NCBI GenBank assembly: GCA_949299185.1
Contig: CASFZR010000006.1
Location: forward strand, 29,251 to 93,250
Length of the DNA: 64,000 nt
Direction of reading: 5' to 3'
Origin: an uncultured Spirochaetales bacterium
Lineage (GTDB): Bacteria > Spirochaetota > Spirochaetia > Sphaerochaetales > Sphaerochaetaceae
Shown: positions 8,409 to 16,697 of the stretch, one piece after another
Numbering within the stretch: the first letter of the stretch is position 1
How the letters are laid out: each line of letters begins with the position of its first letter
The notes under the pieces: model-generated
The model's database searches: none
The model's input: the letters and a program-made list of their open reading frames with translations, nothing else
What the model was told of the DNA's origin: nothing
Made by a program: the position numbers and the translations under genes

Positions 8409-9367
8409 AGGAGGGCTCGGATGGCAGAGCGAAGCTCCTCCTCGGTCGTAGCCTTGCCGATGGCGGCCTTCGCTGAGGCGGCTCCGCTGATGCCTTTTAG
8501 GTATGCCATGAGCTGCTTCTTCATCTCCCTGCACGCCGTATGCTCGCCGAAGTAGGAAATAGCGAGGGAGAGATGCCTTTCGGCTGTCTTGATCCGTTCC
8601 TCTATGGAAGGAAGCGTGTAGCTTCCCTTTTGCATATACTCCTTCGTCATGCGGAATATGAAGGGATTGCCTATTGCACCGCGCGCGAACATGACGCCAT
8701 CGAGGCCATATTCATCCATCATCTTTACCGCGTCTTCGGGTGTGAAGACGTCGCCTGAGCCGTAGATTAGGATGCCGCTTCCCCTGAAATGCTCTGCGAG
8801 GGTGCGGAACGCGCTTCTGTCCGCGGTTCCTGAATAGCCTTGGGCCCTGGTCCTGGCATGGAGCGTCAGCATATCGGCACCGGCAGACGCGGCTTCCTCC
8901 GCGAACTCGATGTAGTTTATCGACGAGCTGTCCCATCCGAGGCGGAACTTCACCGATACCGGAGTGTCCGTCGCGGCCTTTATCGTGCGCACTATGCGTC
9001 CGATCATTCCCGGCTGCCTCATCAAGGCTGATCCTGCTCCTGTCTTCACGACCTTAGGCACAGGACAGCCGCAGTTGATGTCTATGACAGAGGGATCATG
9101 GCTGATGAGCCTTTCCATGCATCGGGCCACGGGATCATCGGAGGGAGCGAATATCTGCATCACCAGCTCCTTCTCTCCCGGATAGCGCTCAAGGAGCGTC
9201 TCAGTCTTCTCTCCGCCTCTGGCAAGGCCTTCCGCGCTTACCATCTCCGTCACCGCCCCATCGGCTCCAAGCGATCTTGAGACCTCCCTGAAGGCCTTGT
9301 CCGTATATCCTGCGAGCGGGGCGAGCATCAGCGGCCCTACGATCCTTGATATTGCTCTCTCTGTCAT
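8405..9367 (-). CDS. dusB: tRNA-dihydrouridine synthase DusB
   Basis: A 320-residue FMN-dependent TIM-barrel enzyme that reduces uridine to dihydrouridine in tRNA. Visible are LAPLAGYTDKAFRE, the catalytic-cysteine motif INCGCPVPKVVKTGAGSAL, the FMN-binding region HARTRAQGYSG and GSGDV/MFARGAIGNPF. The length is normal. The 3' end overlaps the phosphatase gene by 4 bp on the opposite strand. No Shine-Dalgarno is seen; a -10-like TAGTAT (complement of 9374-9379) ends 6 nt before the start codon, so the mRNA may be leaderless. Confidence 0.93.
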   Translation of the reverse strand: MTERAISRIVGPLMLAPLAGYTDKAFREVSRSLGADGAVTEMVSAEGLARGGEKTETLLERYPGEKELVMQIFAPSDDPVARCMERLISHDPSVIDINCGCPVPKVVKTGAGSALMRQPGMIGRIVRTIKAATDTPVSVKFRLGWDSSSINYIEFAEEAASAGADMLTLHARTRAQGYSGTADRSAFRTLAEHFRGSGILIYGSGDVFTPEDAVKMMDEYGLDGVMFARGAIGNPFIFRMTKEYMQKGSYTLPSIEERIKTAERHLSLAISYFGEHTACREMKKQLMAYLKGISGAASAKAAIGKATTEEELRSAIRALL

Positions 9368-9425
9368 GCTGCGATACTAGCCTATCTCTTGCCAATTTGC
9401 TACCTACGTGCTAGCTTCGGATAGT

Positions 9426-10457
9426 ATGAAGCAGAAGACAGCGGAACGAAGCGATGAATACGCATATGTGTATGTCGTCAAGAATCCTGCATGTAATGAT
9501 ATATCCCTATGTGCCTGGGACAGCGTGCTTTATGGCGGTACTCCCGTCATGTATGACACCCGTTTCGGCCTTGATCTCGGAATAGTGGTAGGAGCGGCGC
9601 CTCGACCTGGGGATTCATATGCTCCGGGCCCTTCGGATGTGCGCGGTGCATGTCTCCATTTCGGCGATGAGGACGAGGAGGAGGGCTATTCATCTGACGC
9701 CTCCGAGCATCAGTGCAACTCCTGCTTCCATTGCCAGATCGCGCGGGAGCCGGAGAAGATGCTGGTCGATGGCGATGTGACATGGATAGACCATCTGGCC
9801 ACGCCTTCGGAGATGGCGCGCTATGCCGAGAACAGCGAGAAGGAGGAGTACGCGACCAGGATCTGCCGCGAGAAGATAAAGAAGCATGGGCTCGATATGA
9901 AGCTCGTGACCACGCACTTCCTCCTTGGAGAGCCTAAGGTGATCTTCTTCTTCACAGCAGAGCAGCGCGTTGACTTCCGCGAGCTGGTGAAGGACCTCGT
10001 CGCCGTGTTCCGTATGCGCATAGAGCTGAGGCAGATCGGCGTCAGGGATGAGTCGAGGCTTATCGGAGGGCTCTCTGTCTGCGGCCGCGACTACTGCTGC
10101 CATATGATGACGAGGGAGATGGAGCCTGTGACCATAAAGATGGCCAAGGAGCAGAACCTGTCTCTCAACAGCATGAAGATATCAGGGCCATGCGGCCGCC
10201 TCCTGTGCTGCCTCGCCTATGAGTATGACTACTATATGGAGGAGAAGGCCTCCTGTCCTCCAGAGGGAACGAGGATCAAGATCGAGCATGAGCTATGGAG
10301 GGTCAGCGAGATCAACATACTCTCCCATATGATCACGCTCAGCGCCAGCGAGGGCCGTACCCTCTCCGTGCCATCGGAGGAGATCAGCTTCAACAGCGCC
10401 ACAGGCTACTGGGAGCTTTCCGAGGAGTATCAGGAGGAGCTGTTCTCCGCGGAGTGA
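9426..10457 (+). CDS. ricT: PSP1/RicT (YaaT)-family protein
   Basis: A 343-residue PSP1-domain protein. The family signature is clear: FRMRIELRQIGVRDESRLIG, VCGRDYCCHMM and GPCGRLLCCLAYEYDYY, with further cysteines in QCNSCFHCQIA. In Bacillus, RicT with RicA and RicF binds Fe-S clusters and modulates RNase Y; whether that holds here is unknown. The start at 9426 begins MKQKTAERSDEYAYVYVV; a GTG at 9408 is possible. An acidic insert (FGDEDEEEGYSS) lies near residue 80. Divergent from dusB with about 60 bp between. Confidence 0.85.
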   Translation: MKQKTAERSDEYAYVYVVKNPACNDISLCAWDSVLYGGTPVMYDTRFGLDLGIVVGAAPRPGDSYAPGPSDVRGACLHFGDEDEEEGYSSDASEHQCNSCFHCQIAREPEKMLVDGDVTWIDHLATPSEMARYAENSEKEEYATRICREKIKKHGLDMKLVTTHFLLGEPKVIFFFTAEQRVDFRELVKDLVAVFRMRIELRQIGVRDESRLIGGLSVCGRDYCCHMMTREMEPVTIKMAKEQNLSLNSMKISGPCGRLLCCLAYEYDYYMEEKASCPPEGTRIKIEHELWRVSEINILSHMITLSASEGRTLSVPSEEISFNSATGYWELSEEYQEELFSAE

Positions 10458-10483
10458 TCCAATAATCATCTGACAACCTGCGC

Positions 10484-10503
10484 CATCCCCGGAAACGGGG
10501 ATG
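10484..10503 (+). terminator. Hairpin after ricT-like gene
   Basis: CATCCCCG, then GAAA, then CGGGGATG form a perfect 8-bp stem closed by a GNRA tetraloop, 26 bp past the stop codon. It is followed by TCTTCGTCTTTGG, which is only weakly U-rich. It likely ends transcription before operon B. Confidence 0.55.
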
Positions 10504-10521
10504 TCTTCGTCTTTGGTGTCG

Positions 10522-10551
10522 ATTCATCGGGGATAAGTCACGATTCATCGG
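10522..10551 (+). promoter_or_regulatory. Tandem direct repeat upstream of operon B (same element as 2577-2606)
   Basis: ATTCATCGG at 10522-10530 and 10543-10551, again 21 bp start to start, with GGATAAGTCACG between (compare AGATAAATCATC in operon A). Downstream both loci share ATCCTTG-N7-GATA (2626-2643 and 10577-10594). The element lies 80 bp upstream of the first operon B gene. Shared regulation of the two operons is inferred. Confidence 0.6.
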
Positions 10552-10631
10552 ATTAGGTATATATAGGGCTAAAGGCATCCTTGCCATTGTGATACCTTCA
10601 CCCTGAGCTATTGCTTATGGAGGAGGATGCT

Positions 10632-10820
10632 ATGAGCTGTGATAACTCCAGACCGTGTCCATGTACATATGACTGTCCGCGGCATGGCAGGTGCTGCGCC
10701 TGCGTCGCGCATCACCGTGATCATGATGAGGGAGTCCCTGGCTTCTTCTCTCCAGAGGCTGAGGCTACCTATGACAGGAGCATCGAGGCCCTTGCAAGGG
10801 ACAAGGGAATCATCAGGTAG
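10632..10820 (+). CDS. Small cysteine-rich protein, DUF6485-like
   Basis: A 62-residue protein with a metal-binding look: MSCDNSRPCPCTYDCPRHG followed by RCCACVAHHRDHDEG. The pattern CxCxxxCxRHGxCCxCVxHHR matches what I recall of the DUF6485 family of small putative metal-binding proteins. Start chosen at 10632 because GGAGGAGG lies 5 nt upstream. It is the first gene of operon B, 18 bp before the lipoprotein gene. Function unknown; a redox or metal-sensing accessory role is only a guess. Confidence 0.7.
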   Translation: MSCDNSRPCPCTYDCPRHGRCCACVAHHRDHDEGVPGFFSPEAEATYDRSIEALARDKGIIR

Positions 10821-10838
10821 TCTTTTCTGGGGGTAGGT

Positions 10839-11903
10839 ATGAGACGATTGCTTGGCGTGGCGGTCCTTGTGTTGCTTCTTGCTGGATGCGCTACGACTGA
10901 TGCCGGACGTAGTCCGGTCGAGGGTAAGAAGGTCGCCTATGTGCTGAACATGGCCCGTAGCGATATCTTCACTGATGCCGCCGCCGGTGCCGTCGATACC
11001 GCGCGTGCGCTTGGAATGAGGTGTACGGTGTACTTCACCGGCGGGGATGACGCGCTTTTCATCTCCTATGTCAACACGCTTGCGGCGGAGGGCTATGATG
11101 GCCTCTTCCTTTCCCATGGAGGCAGGAAGTACTCCCATAGCCTGATATCCTCCGTGCTGCTGCTTTATCCCCAGCTGTCGATCGTCACCTTCGATACCGA
11201 GCTGATAGGACCTGAGGGAGAGCCTGAGGCAATCGATGGCGTCACGCAGTTCTTCCAGGATGACCGTGAGCTTGCCACGATACTCCTTGACTTCATCATC
11301 GAGGAGGTGGCTGAGGAGCGTCCTGCGAGGATCCTTAAGCTATGGGTTCCTGATTATATCGCGGCGTTCGACCGGAGGAACGAGGGCTATGAGGCATATG
11401 AGGAGTCTGGCCTGATAGATACGGTCGCTGTCGTCTCTCCATCCGTGGAGATCGATCCGGAGCTTGCAGCCTATAGGGCGATGATGGAAGCCCTGAAGAC
11501 GATCGATGAGGGTGATGTCGATGCCATCTGGGCTGCATACGATGCCTATGGCCGTGGCTGTTACCGCGCTCTCGCTGAATCCGGGAAGGATATCCCGATG
11601 GTATCCGTGGATATCTCCGAAGGCGATATGTCCCTGATGGCCGAGCCTGGTTCCCTGTGGCTTGCCTCTGCCTGTACCGATTTCCGCGCGAACGGCGAGC
11701 AGGGAATGAGGATCCTTGCCCTCGAGATGGCGGATGAGTATGAGAGCATTCCTTCTGCCTGGATCGAGATGGGAGCCTCGCTCATAACCCGGGAAGATCT
11801 GCCTGGAGAGGGAGAGAGCCTTTCTGACACGGCTCCTTCGTCGTATGGCGATCCTTCAGAGCTTGTCACCAGTCCCTGGATAAGGGACGCGATCGGATAC
11901 TAG
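10839..11903 (+). CDS. Periplasmic-binding-protein-like (type 1) lipoprotein
   Basis: A 354-residue secreted lipoprotein: the signal peptide ends in the lipobox LLLAGC. The mature part resembles sugar-type periplasmic binding proteins (GKKVAYVLNMARSDIFTDAA, then YDGLFLSHGG, DAIWAAYDAYGRG and DIPMVSVDIS), which bind a ligand between two Rossmann-like lobes. GGGGGTAG precedes the ATG. It may present a ligand to the neighbouring sensors or transporters. No sugar permease is nearby, so a sensing rather than uptake role is possible. Ligand unknown. Confidence 0.75.
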   Translation: MRRLLGVAVLVLLLAGCATTDAGRSPVEGKKVAYVLNMARSDIFTDAAAGAVDTARALGMRCTVYFTGGDDALFISYVNTLAAEGYDGLFLSHGGRKYSHSLISSVLLLYPQLSIVTFDTELIGPEGEPEAIDGVTQFFQDDRELATILLDFIIEEVAEERPARILKLWVPDYIAAFDRRNEGYEAYEESGLIDTVAVVSPSVEIDPELAAYRAMMEALKTIDEGDVDAIWAAYDAYGRGCYRALAESGKDIPMVSVDISEGDMSLMAEPGSLWLASACTDFRANGEQGMRILALEMADEYESIPSAWIEMGASLITREDLPGEGESLSDTAPSSYGDPSELVTSPWIRDAIGY

Positions 11904-11913
11904 GAGGTGGGTG

Positions 11914-12630
11914 ATGAAGAAAGCATATGCCATCCTCATCATGGTACTGGCCGTTGCCATCTCAGGCTGTACGACGGTTGATATCGATCGCCAGGGAGCA
12001 TATGAGAGGGCTGTCAGGGATGCGGTATTCGCAGAGGAGTGTGAGCTGATGCCGCTTGTCGAGATCACTCCTGACTCTGAGCTTACGACATGGAACGAAG
12101 AGGGAAAGGTCCTGATGCTCTCATGGAACAGGCATCCTGAGAGGTATATCGAAGGAACATCCTATACCCTTGAGAATGGTGAGATATGGACATTCACGGA
12201 TAAGGAGATCCTTGTCTGGTACGAGGAGAACGGGGAGGGCGTCGAGGACTGGGTGCTGCGCCTAGAGGAGCTTATCGGGCTGCCTGAGGGAAGCGGATAC
12301 ACGCATGTCTCCGCCTTCTGGTGCGATCCGGAGGAGCTTATACGCCCGGCCTATGTCACGGATATAACGGCGCAGATGGATGCCTCTGCACTGGATGGTT
12401 CGGCCCTCGGCGCATTTGAGGAGTGGTTCGAGGGGAATATCATCTGGTCATATTTCGATTCCGCATATCCTTGGACACGCCTTGGATACACCTACGACTG
12501 GGATGAGGCCGGGGATGAGTATGGCCTGACAGAGTTCATCATACTTCCGGGATCCGAGGTGGAGATCGAGTGGACCATCACCACCGAGGAGTTCCTTTCA
12601 TGGCTTTCCGAAGGAGGATCGAATGGATAG
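11914..12630 (+). CDS. Conserved lipoprotein of unknown function
   Basis: A 238-residue protein with a signal peptide ending AVAISGC (lipobox). The mature region is acidic and rich in tryptophan and tyrosine (LSWNRHPERYIEGTSYTL, DSAYPWTRLGYTYDW). The ATG at 11914 is preferred over the GTG at 11911; AGGAGG lies 7 nt upstream. I recognise no functional family. It lies between the binding lipoprotein and the binding protein-permease fusion, overlapping the latter by 8 bp, so it probably acts at the outer face with them. Confidence 0.7.
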   Translation: MKKAYAILIMVLAVAISGCTTVDIDRQGAYERAVRDAVFAEECELMPLVEITPDSELTTWNEEGKVLMLSWNRHPERYIEGTSYTLENGEIWTFTDKEILVWYEENGEGVEDWVLRLEELIGLPEGSGYTHVSAFWCDPEELIRPAYVTDITAQMDASALDGSALGAFEEWFEGNIIWSYFDSAYPWTRLGYTYDWDEAGDEYGLTEFIILPGSEVEIEWTITTEEFLSWLSEGGSNG

Positions 12631-14149
12631 ATACCGCGTGAAGGGGGTGCTTGCAGCACTCCTTGTCTCTCTGATTCTTGCCTTTACCGGCTGTTCAGGC
12701 AGCGATGGCTCCGGTCAGCTCTATCACAGCCTTGATGAGATGAAGGCTCCTGGTACCGTTATCGGAGTGATGACCGGTACGATATTCGATGGGATATCAT
12801 CATCGACGTTCCCAGAGGCCAGGCTTGAGTATTACAATGCCTATGCCGATATGGCATACCTGGTATCGCAGGGACAGCTGGCGGGGTACCTTACCGATGA
12901 GCCTCTGGCACGCTATACCCAGATAACATTCCCCTCGGTCACATACATAGATGAGAGCTTGGGTGAGGCGAACTATGCCTTCGCCTTCGCCAAGACCGAT
13001 ATGGGGACGAAGCTCAAGAACGAGATGAACCAGTTTCTTGCCAGCATCCGCAAGGACGGCACGCTGGAGGAGATCGACTCGATCTGGTTCGGCAGCGATG
13101 AGTCGAAGAAGGTCATCGACAGATCTGGCCTTACCGGTGAGAATGGCACGATACGTGTCGGAACGAGCGTTGAGTGCGCACCGTTCACCTACATGGTCGA
13201 TGGTGAGGTCGCCGGCTATGAGATCGATATTCTCTACCGCTTCTGCCGTGAGTATGGGTATATCCCGGAGATATCTACATCGGATCTCACATCCCTTATC
13301 CCCGGACTCCTGAACCGCTATGACATGGGTGCTAGCTGCATAACGATCACCGAGGAGCGCAAGGAGAGCATCCAGTTCTCTGACCCTGATTATTATGGCG
13401 GTATCGTGATGGTCGTGAAGGGCGATGAGGTCAAGGCCGGTATCTGGGACACGCTCCGTGACAGCTTTGAAAAGACATTCGTCAGGGAGAACAGATGGCA
13501 GATGATCCTCCAGGGGCTCTGGGTGACCGTGCAGATATCCGTGCTGGCAACGGCCATGGGCACGGTCCTGGGATTCGGGCTATGCCTGATGAGGCTGACG
13601 AGGAGCCGCATCGCCCATGGCATCGTGCAGGTATATGTCCGTATCCTGCAGGGAACCCCTATAGTCGTGCTTCTGATGATCCTCTTCTATATCGTGTTCG
13701 CGGGTACTTCCCTTGATGGCATATGGGTCGGTGTCATAGGCTTCGGCCTGAACTTCGCGGCATATTTCTGCCAGATGATGTACACCGGCATCAAGGCCGT
13801 GGACAAAGGACAGACCGAGGCCGCGCTCGCTATAGGATTCACCAAGGTGCAGTCCTTCCTCAAGGTCGTGCTTCCACAGGCGGCGATACATTTCCTTCCG
13901 ATGTACAAGGGGGAGTTCATCTCGCTGATAAAGATGACCTCCGTAGTCGGGTACATAGCGATACAGGACCTTACGAAGATGAGCGACATAATCAGGAGCC
14001 GTACCTATGACGCGTTCTTCCCGCTCATAACGACCGCGGTTATCTACTTCATCATATCGTGGCTCCTGAGCCTCGTGGTCAGCGCCGTGGAGATAAAGGT
14101 CGAACCTGATCGGAAGAACAGGACCGTAAGAGGAGTGAGGATGCAATGA
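12623..14149 (+). CDS. Polar amino acid ABC transporter: binding protein-permease fusion lipoprotein
   Basis: 508 residues. A signal peptide with lipobox-like AFTGC is followed by two family-3 solute-binding segments: an incomplete first copy (about 35-160, [20 protein letters not shown] to [20 protein letters not shown]) and a second (about 175-275, [20 protein letters not shown]). The C-terminal part (about 295-500) is a HisM/GlnP-type permease with the EAA loop ([20 protein letters not shown]) and [17 protein letters not shown]. Such fusions bind amino acid and transport it in one chain. It pairs with the downstream ATPase, whose ATG overlaps this stop by 4 bp. The partial duplicate binding domain is unusual. 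Confidence 0.88.
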   Translation: MDRYRVKGVLAALLVSLILAFTGCSGSDGSGQLYHSLDEMKAPGTVIGVMTGTIFDGISSSTFPEARLEYYNAYADMAYLVSQGQLAGYLTDEPLARYTQITFPSVTYIDESLGEANYAFAFAKTDMGTKLKNEMNQFLASIRKDGTLEEIDSIWFGSDESKKVIDRSGLTGENGTIRVGTSVECAPFTYMVDGEVAGYEIDILYRFCREYGYIPEISTSDLTSLIPGLLNRYDMGASCITITEERKESIQFSDPDYYGGIVMVVKGDEVKAGIWDTLRDSFEKTFVRENRWQMILQGLWVTVQISVLATAMGTVLGFGLCLMRLTRSRIAHGIVQVYVRILQGTPIVVLLMILFYIVFAGTSLDGIWVGVIGFGLNFAAYFCQMMYTGIKAVDKGQTEAALAIGFTKVQSFLKVVLPQAAIHFLPMYKGEFISLIKMTSVVGYIAIQDLTKMSDIIRSRTYDAFFPLITTAVIYFIISWLLSLVVSAVEIKVEPDRKNRTVRGVRMQ

Positions 14150-15252
14150 TCTCAATAAGGAATCTCAGGAAGGAGTATCCGGGTGTCACGCCTCTCAAGG
14201 ACGTGACTGTCGATATAGAGAAGGGAGAGGTGATCTCGATAATAGGCCCTTCCGGAACGGGAAAATCAACGCTGCTGCGCTGCATTAATCTTCTGGAGCG
14301 TCCCACGTCGGGCTCTATAACGATCGATGGAGACACTATCACGGATAAGGGCTGCAAGGTCCATCTGGTCCGTCGCAAGATGGGGATGGTCTTCCAGTCA
14401 TTCAACCTCTTCATGAACAAGAACATCATCGAGAATATCATGATGGGGCCCGTATCGCTGCTTGGAAAGACCAGGCAGGAGGCCTATGACAGAGGCATGG
14501 AACTGCTGCGCATGGTGGGACTGGCGGATAAGGCGCTCTCATTTCCCGATGAGCTTTCAGGGGGACAGAAGCAGCGTGTCGCCATAGCCCGCACCCTCGC
14601 CATGGATCCGGAGATCGTGCTTTTCGATGAGCCGACGAGCGCGCTTGATCCGACGATGGTCGGAGAGGTGCTGGCAGTCATACGCAGCCTCGCGAGGCAG
14701 GGGCTTACGATGATGATCGTCACTCATGAGATGAAGTTCGCCAGGGATGTATCGACGCGCGTATTCTACATGGATCAGGGAGTCGTGTACGAGGAAGGAA
14801 CGCCTGAGGAGATCTTCGATAACCCCAAGAAGGAGAGGACTAGGCAGTTCATACGTCGCCTGAAGGTCTTTGAGGAGACGATATCCTCCCGCGATTTCGA
14901 TTTCATCGGCATCAATAGCCGCATGGAGGAGTTCGGACGGCGTCATATGATGCCTCAGCGGATCATCAATGGCATGCAGGTTGTCTTCGAGGAGCTGTGC
15001 GTGCAGACGATAATGCCGCAGATGGCTGATGATTTCCGCCTGCAGATCTCGGTGGAGTACTCTGATGAGAACAGCGTGGCTAGCATGAGGATACGCTACA
15101 GCGGCGATCGCTTCGATCCCGTTGAGCGCGGAGATGAGCTTTCCATGATGCTCGTCAGGAGCGTTGCCGAGGATATCTCATACAGGGCTATCGATGAGGA
15201 TGGCTACTCATCTGAACTCTCGATGAGCCTTGTATCGGGAGAGAGGCATTGA
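14146..15252 (+). CDS. Amino acid ABC transporter ATPase with C-terminal degenerate HATPase-like domain
   Basis: Residues 1-245 are a GlnQ/HisP-type ATPase: Walker [13 protein letters not shown]-loop MVFQSFNLF, signature [14 protein letters not shown], Walker [14 protein letters not shown] and H-loop IVTHEMKF. Residues about 255-368 are an added RsbW-like HATPase fold: [11 protein letters not shown] (N-box region, Asn replaced by Gln), [10 protein letters not shown] (G1, Asp lost) and [19 protein letters not shown]. Typical GlnQ proteins end near 245 residues. The tail is not a known regulatory domain of importers such as NIL or CBS. I infer that it binds the STAS partner and controls uptake. 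Confidence 0.87.
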   Translation: MISIRNLRKEYPGVTPLKDVTVDIEKGEVISIIGPSGTGKSTLLRCINLLERPTSGSITIDGDTITDKGCKVHLVRRKMGMVFQSFNLFMNKNIIENIMMGPVSLLGKTRQEAYDRGMELLRMVGLADKALSFPDELSGGQKQRVAIARTLAMDPEIVLFDEPTSALDPTMVGEVLAVIRSLARQGLTMMIVTHEMKFARDVSTRVFYMDQGVVYEEGTPEEIFDNPKKERTRQFIRRLKVFEETISSRDFDFIGINSRMEEFGRRHMMPQRIINGMQVVFEELCVQTIMPQMADDFRLQISVEYSDENSVASMRIRYSGDRFDPVERGDELSMMLVRSVAEDISYRAIDEDGYSSELSMSLVSGERH

Positions 15253-16688
15253 TGGAACATGTCGCGTCATCCGTTGGCGGATATGACGATCTCTTCCATC
15301 ATAATGAGGGGCAGGCGAACCACTATACGGCTCTCTGCCTCCGTCTTGCGGCCATCGTCGCTGCCGTTATATGGATGCTGAACGTGGCGGGCTTCTTCAT
15401 CGTCGACAGGACGATGATGAATATGATAATGCCGCTGTCGATAGTGATGTTCCTGATTCCCACTGTCCTGGAACGGGCGGGGATGAACGCGAGGAAGGAG
15501 ACTAAGTATCTGATGATCGGATGCTTCGCGCTTGGTATCGCGATGCTGTCGGCGGTCCTGACGATGCACACGGTACTGGCCTGGAGCTGTCCGATCATAC
15601 TCTCATGCCACTACTATTCCCCGCGTGTCACGCGCTTCACCACGTTCTCGGTGCTTGCCTTGATGCTCGTGACATTCTATCTCGGCCTGCCGGTCGGCGT
15701 ATGGGATAGCAATGTGATGCGCGCCAATGAGGATCCCGGAAGCGCTGTGCTGAGGCTTGAGTATATAAGGCAGCATATGTCCACCGGGGATAATATATAT
15801 GTCCGGGGATTCAACTTCTATTATCTGCCGCGCGCGATGATCCTGGTGCTTGTGCATCTTATCTCGATGACGCTCTCGAGACGCACCCATGCGCTTATCT
15901 CGATGCAGGACCGGCTTGTCCGGGATACCGAGCGTATACGTGCCGAGCTTGATATAGCTACCGAGATACAGACATCGGTGCTACCGTCGACGTTCCCGGC
16001 CTTTCCTGACCGGGATGAGTTCGATATCTTCGCCTCGATGACGCCTGCGAAGGAGGTCGGCGGGGATTTCTATGATTTCTTCATGGTCGATGAAGGCCAT
16101 CTTGCCATAGTGATGGCTGATGTCTCCGGCAAGGGCGTTCCTGCGGCTCTCTTCATGATGATAGGCAAGACGCTCATCAAGAACCATACGGTTCCGGGAA
16201 GGACTCCCGGCGATGTGTTCACCATCGTCAACAGGCTGCTTGCGGAATCAGACAAGGAGGGTTTCTTCATCACGGCCTTTGAAGGCGTGCTGGATCTTTC
16301 CTCCGGAGAGCTTCTGTATGCCAATGCCGGACATGAACCTCCGTTCATATCGCGTTCAGGTTCGCCGTTTGCCGCGGAGCCCATTGCCCCTGGCTTCGTG
16401 CTTGCGGGGCTGGAGGATACCGTATACAAGACCGGGCGGATCATGCTCACTCCCGGGGATAGGCTCTTCCTTTACACCGACGGTGTATCAGAGGCGGTCA
16501 GGACCGATGGCTCGCTCTTCGGCAGGGAGAGGATAGGATCGGCGCTCTCATCCTGCGGCCCGGCCTCTCCTGAGGACATGATCAAGGCGATGAGCGGTAC
16601 CCTCAGTACATTCATGGCCGGGTGTGATCAGGCTGATGATATAACGATGCTCTGCCTGGAATACAGGGCGGAGAATCAGGGTAGATAG
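15252..16688 (+). CDS. Integral-membrane SpoIIE-type PP2C phosphatase
   Basis: 478 residues: about six N-terminal hydrophobic helices (residues 28-215, e.g. AAIVAAVIWMLNVAGFFIV), a short coiled linker, then a PP2C domain (about 235-475) with EVGGDFYDFF, MADVSGKGVPAALFMM, ANAGHEPP, DGVSEAV and DDITMLCLE. All metal-binding acidic residues are visible. Unlike the phosphatase at 6402-8408, it has no HATPase domain. The catalytic regions of the two are closely alike (both FDI-ASMTPAKEVGGDFYDFF), suggesting duplication. The start overlaps the preceding stop (TGATG). Probable role: dephosphorylating the STAS protein in response to a membrane signal. Confidence 0.88.
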   Translation: MEHVASSVGGYDDLFHHNEGQANHYTALCLRLAAIVAAVIWMLNVAGFFIVDRTMMNMIMPLSIVMFLIPTVLERAGMNARKETKYLMIGCFALGIAMLSAVLTMHTVLAWSCPIILSCHYYSPRVTRFTTFSVLALMLVTFYLGLPVGVWDSNVMRANEDPGSAVLRLEYIRQHMSTGDNIYVRGFNFYYLPRAMILVLVHLISMTLSRRTHALISMQDRLVRDTERIRAELDIATEIQTSVLPSTFPAFPDRDEFDIFASMTPAKEVGGDFYDFFMVDEGHLAIVMADVSGKGVPAALFMMIGKTLIKNHTVPGRTPGDVFTIVNRLLAESDKEGFFITAFEGVLDLSSGELLYANAGHEPPFISRSGSPFAAEPIAPGFVLAGLEDTVYKTGRIMLTPGDRLFLYTDGVSEAVRTDGSLFGRERIGSALSSCGPASPEDMIKAMSGTLSTFMAGCDQADDITMLCLEYRAENQGR

Positions 16689-16697
16689 GTACGGAAT

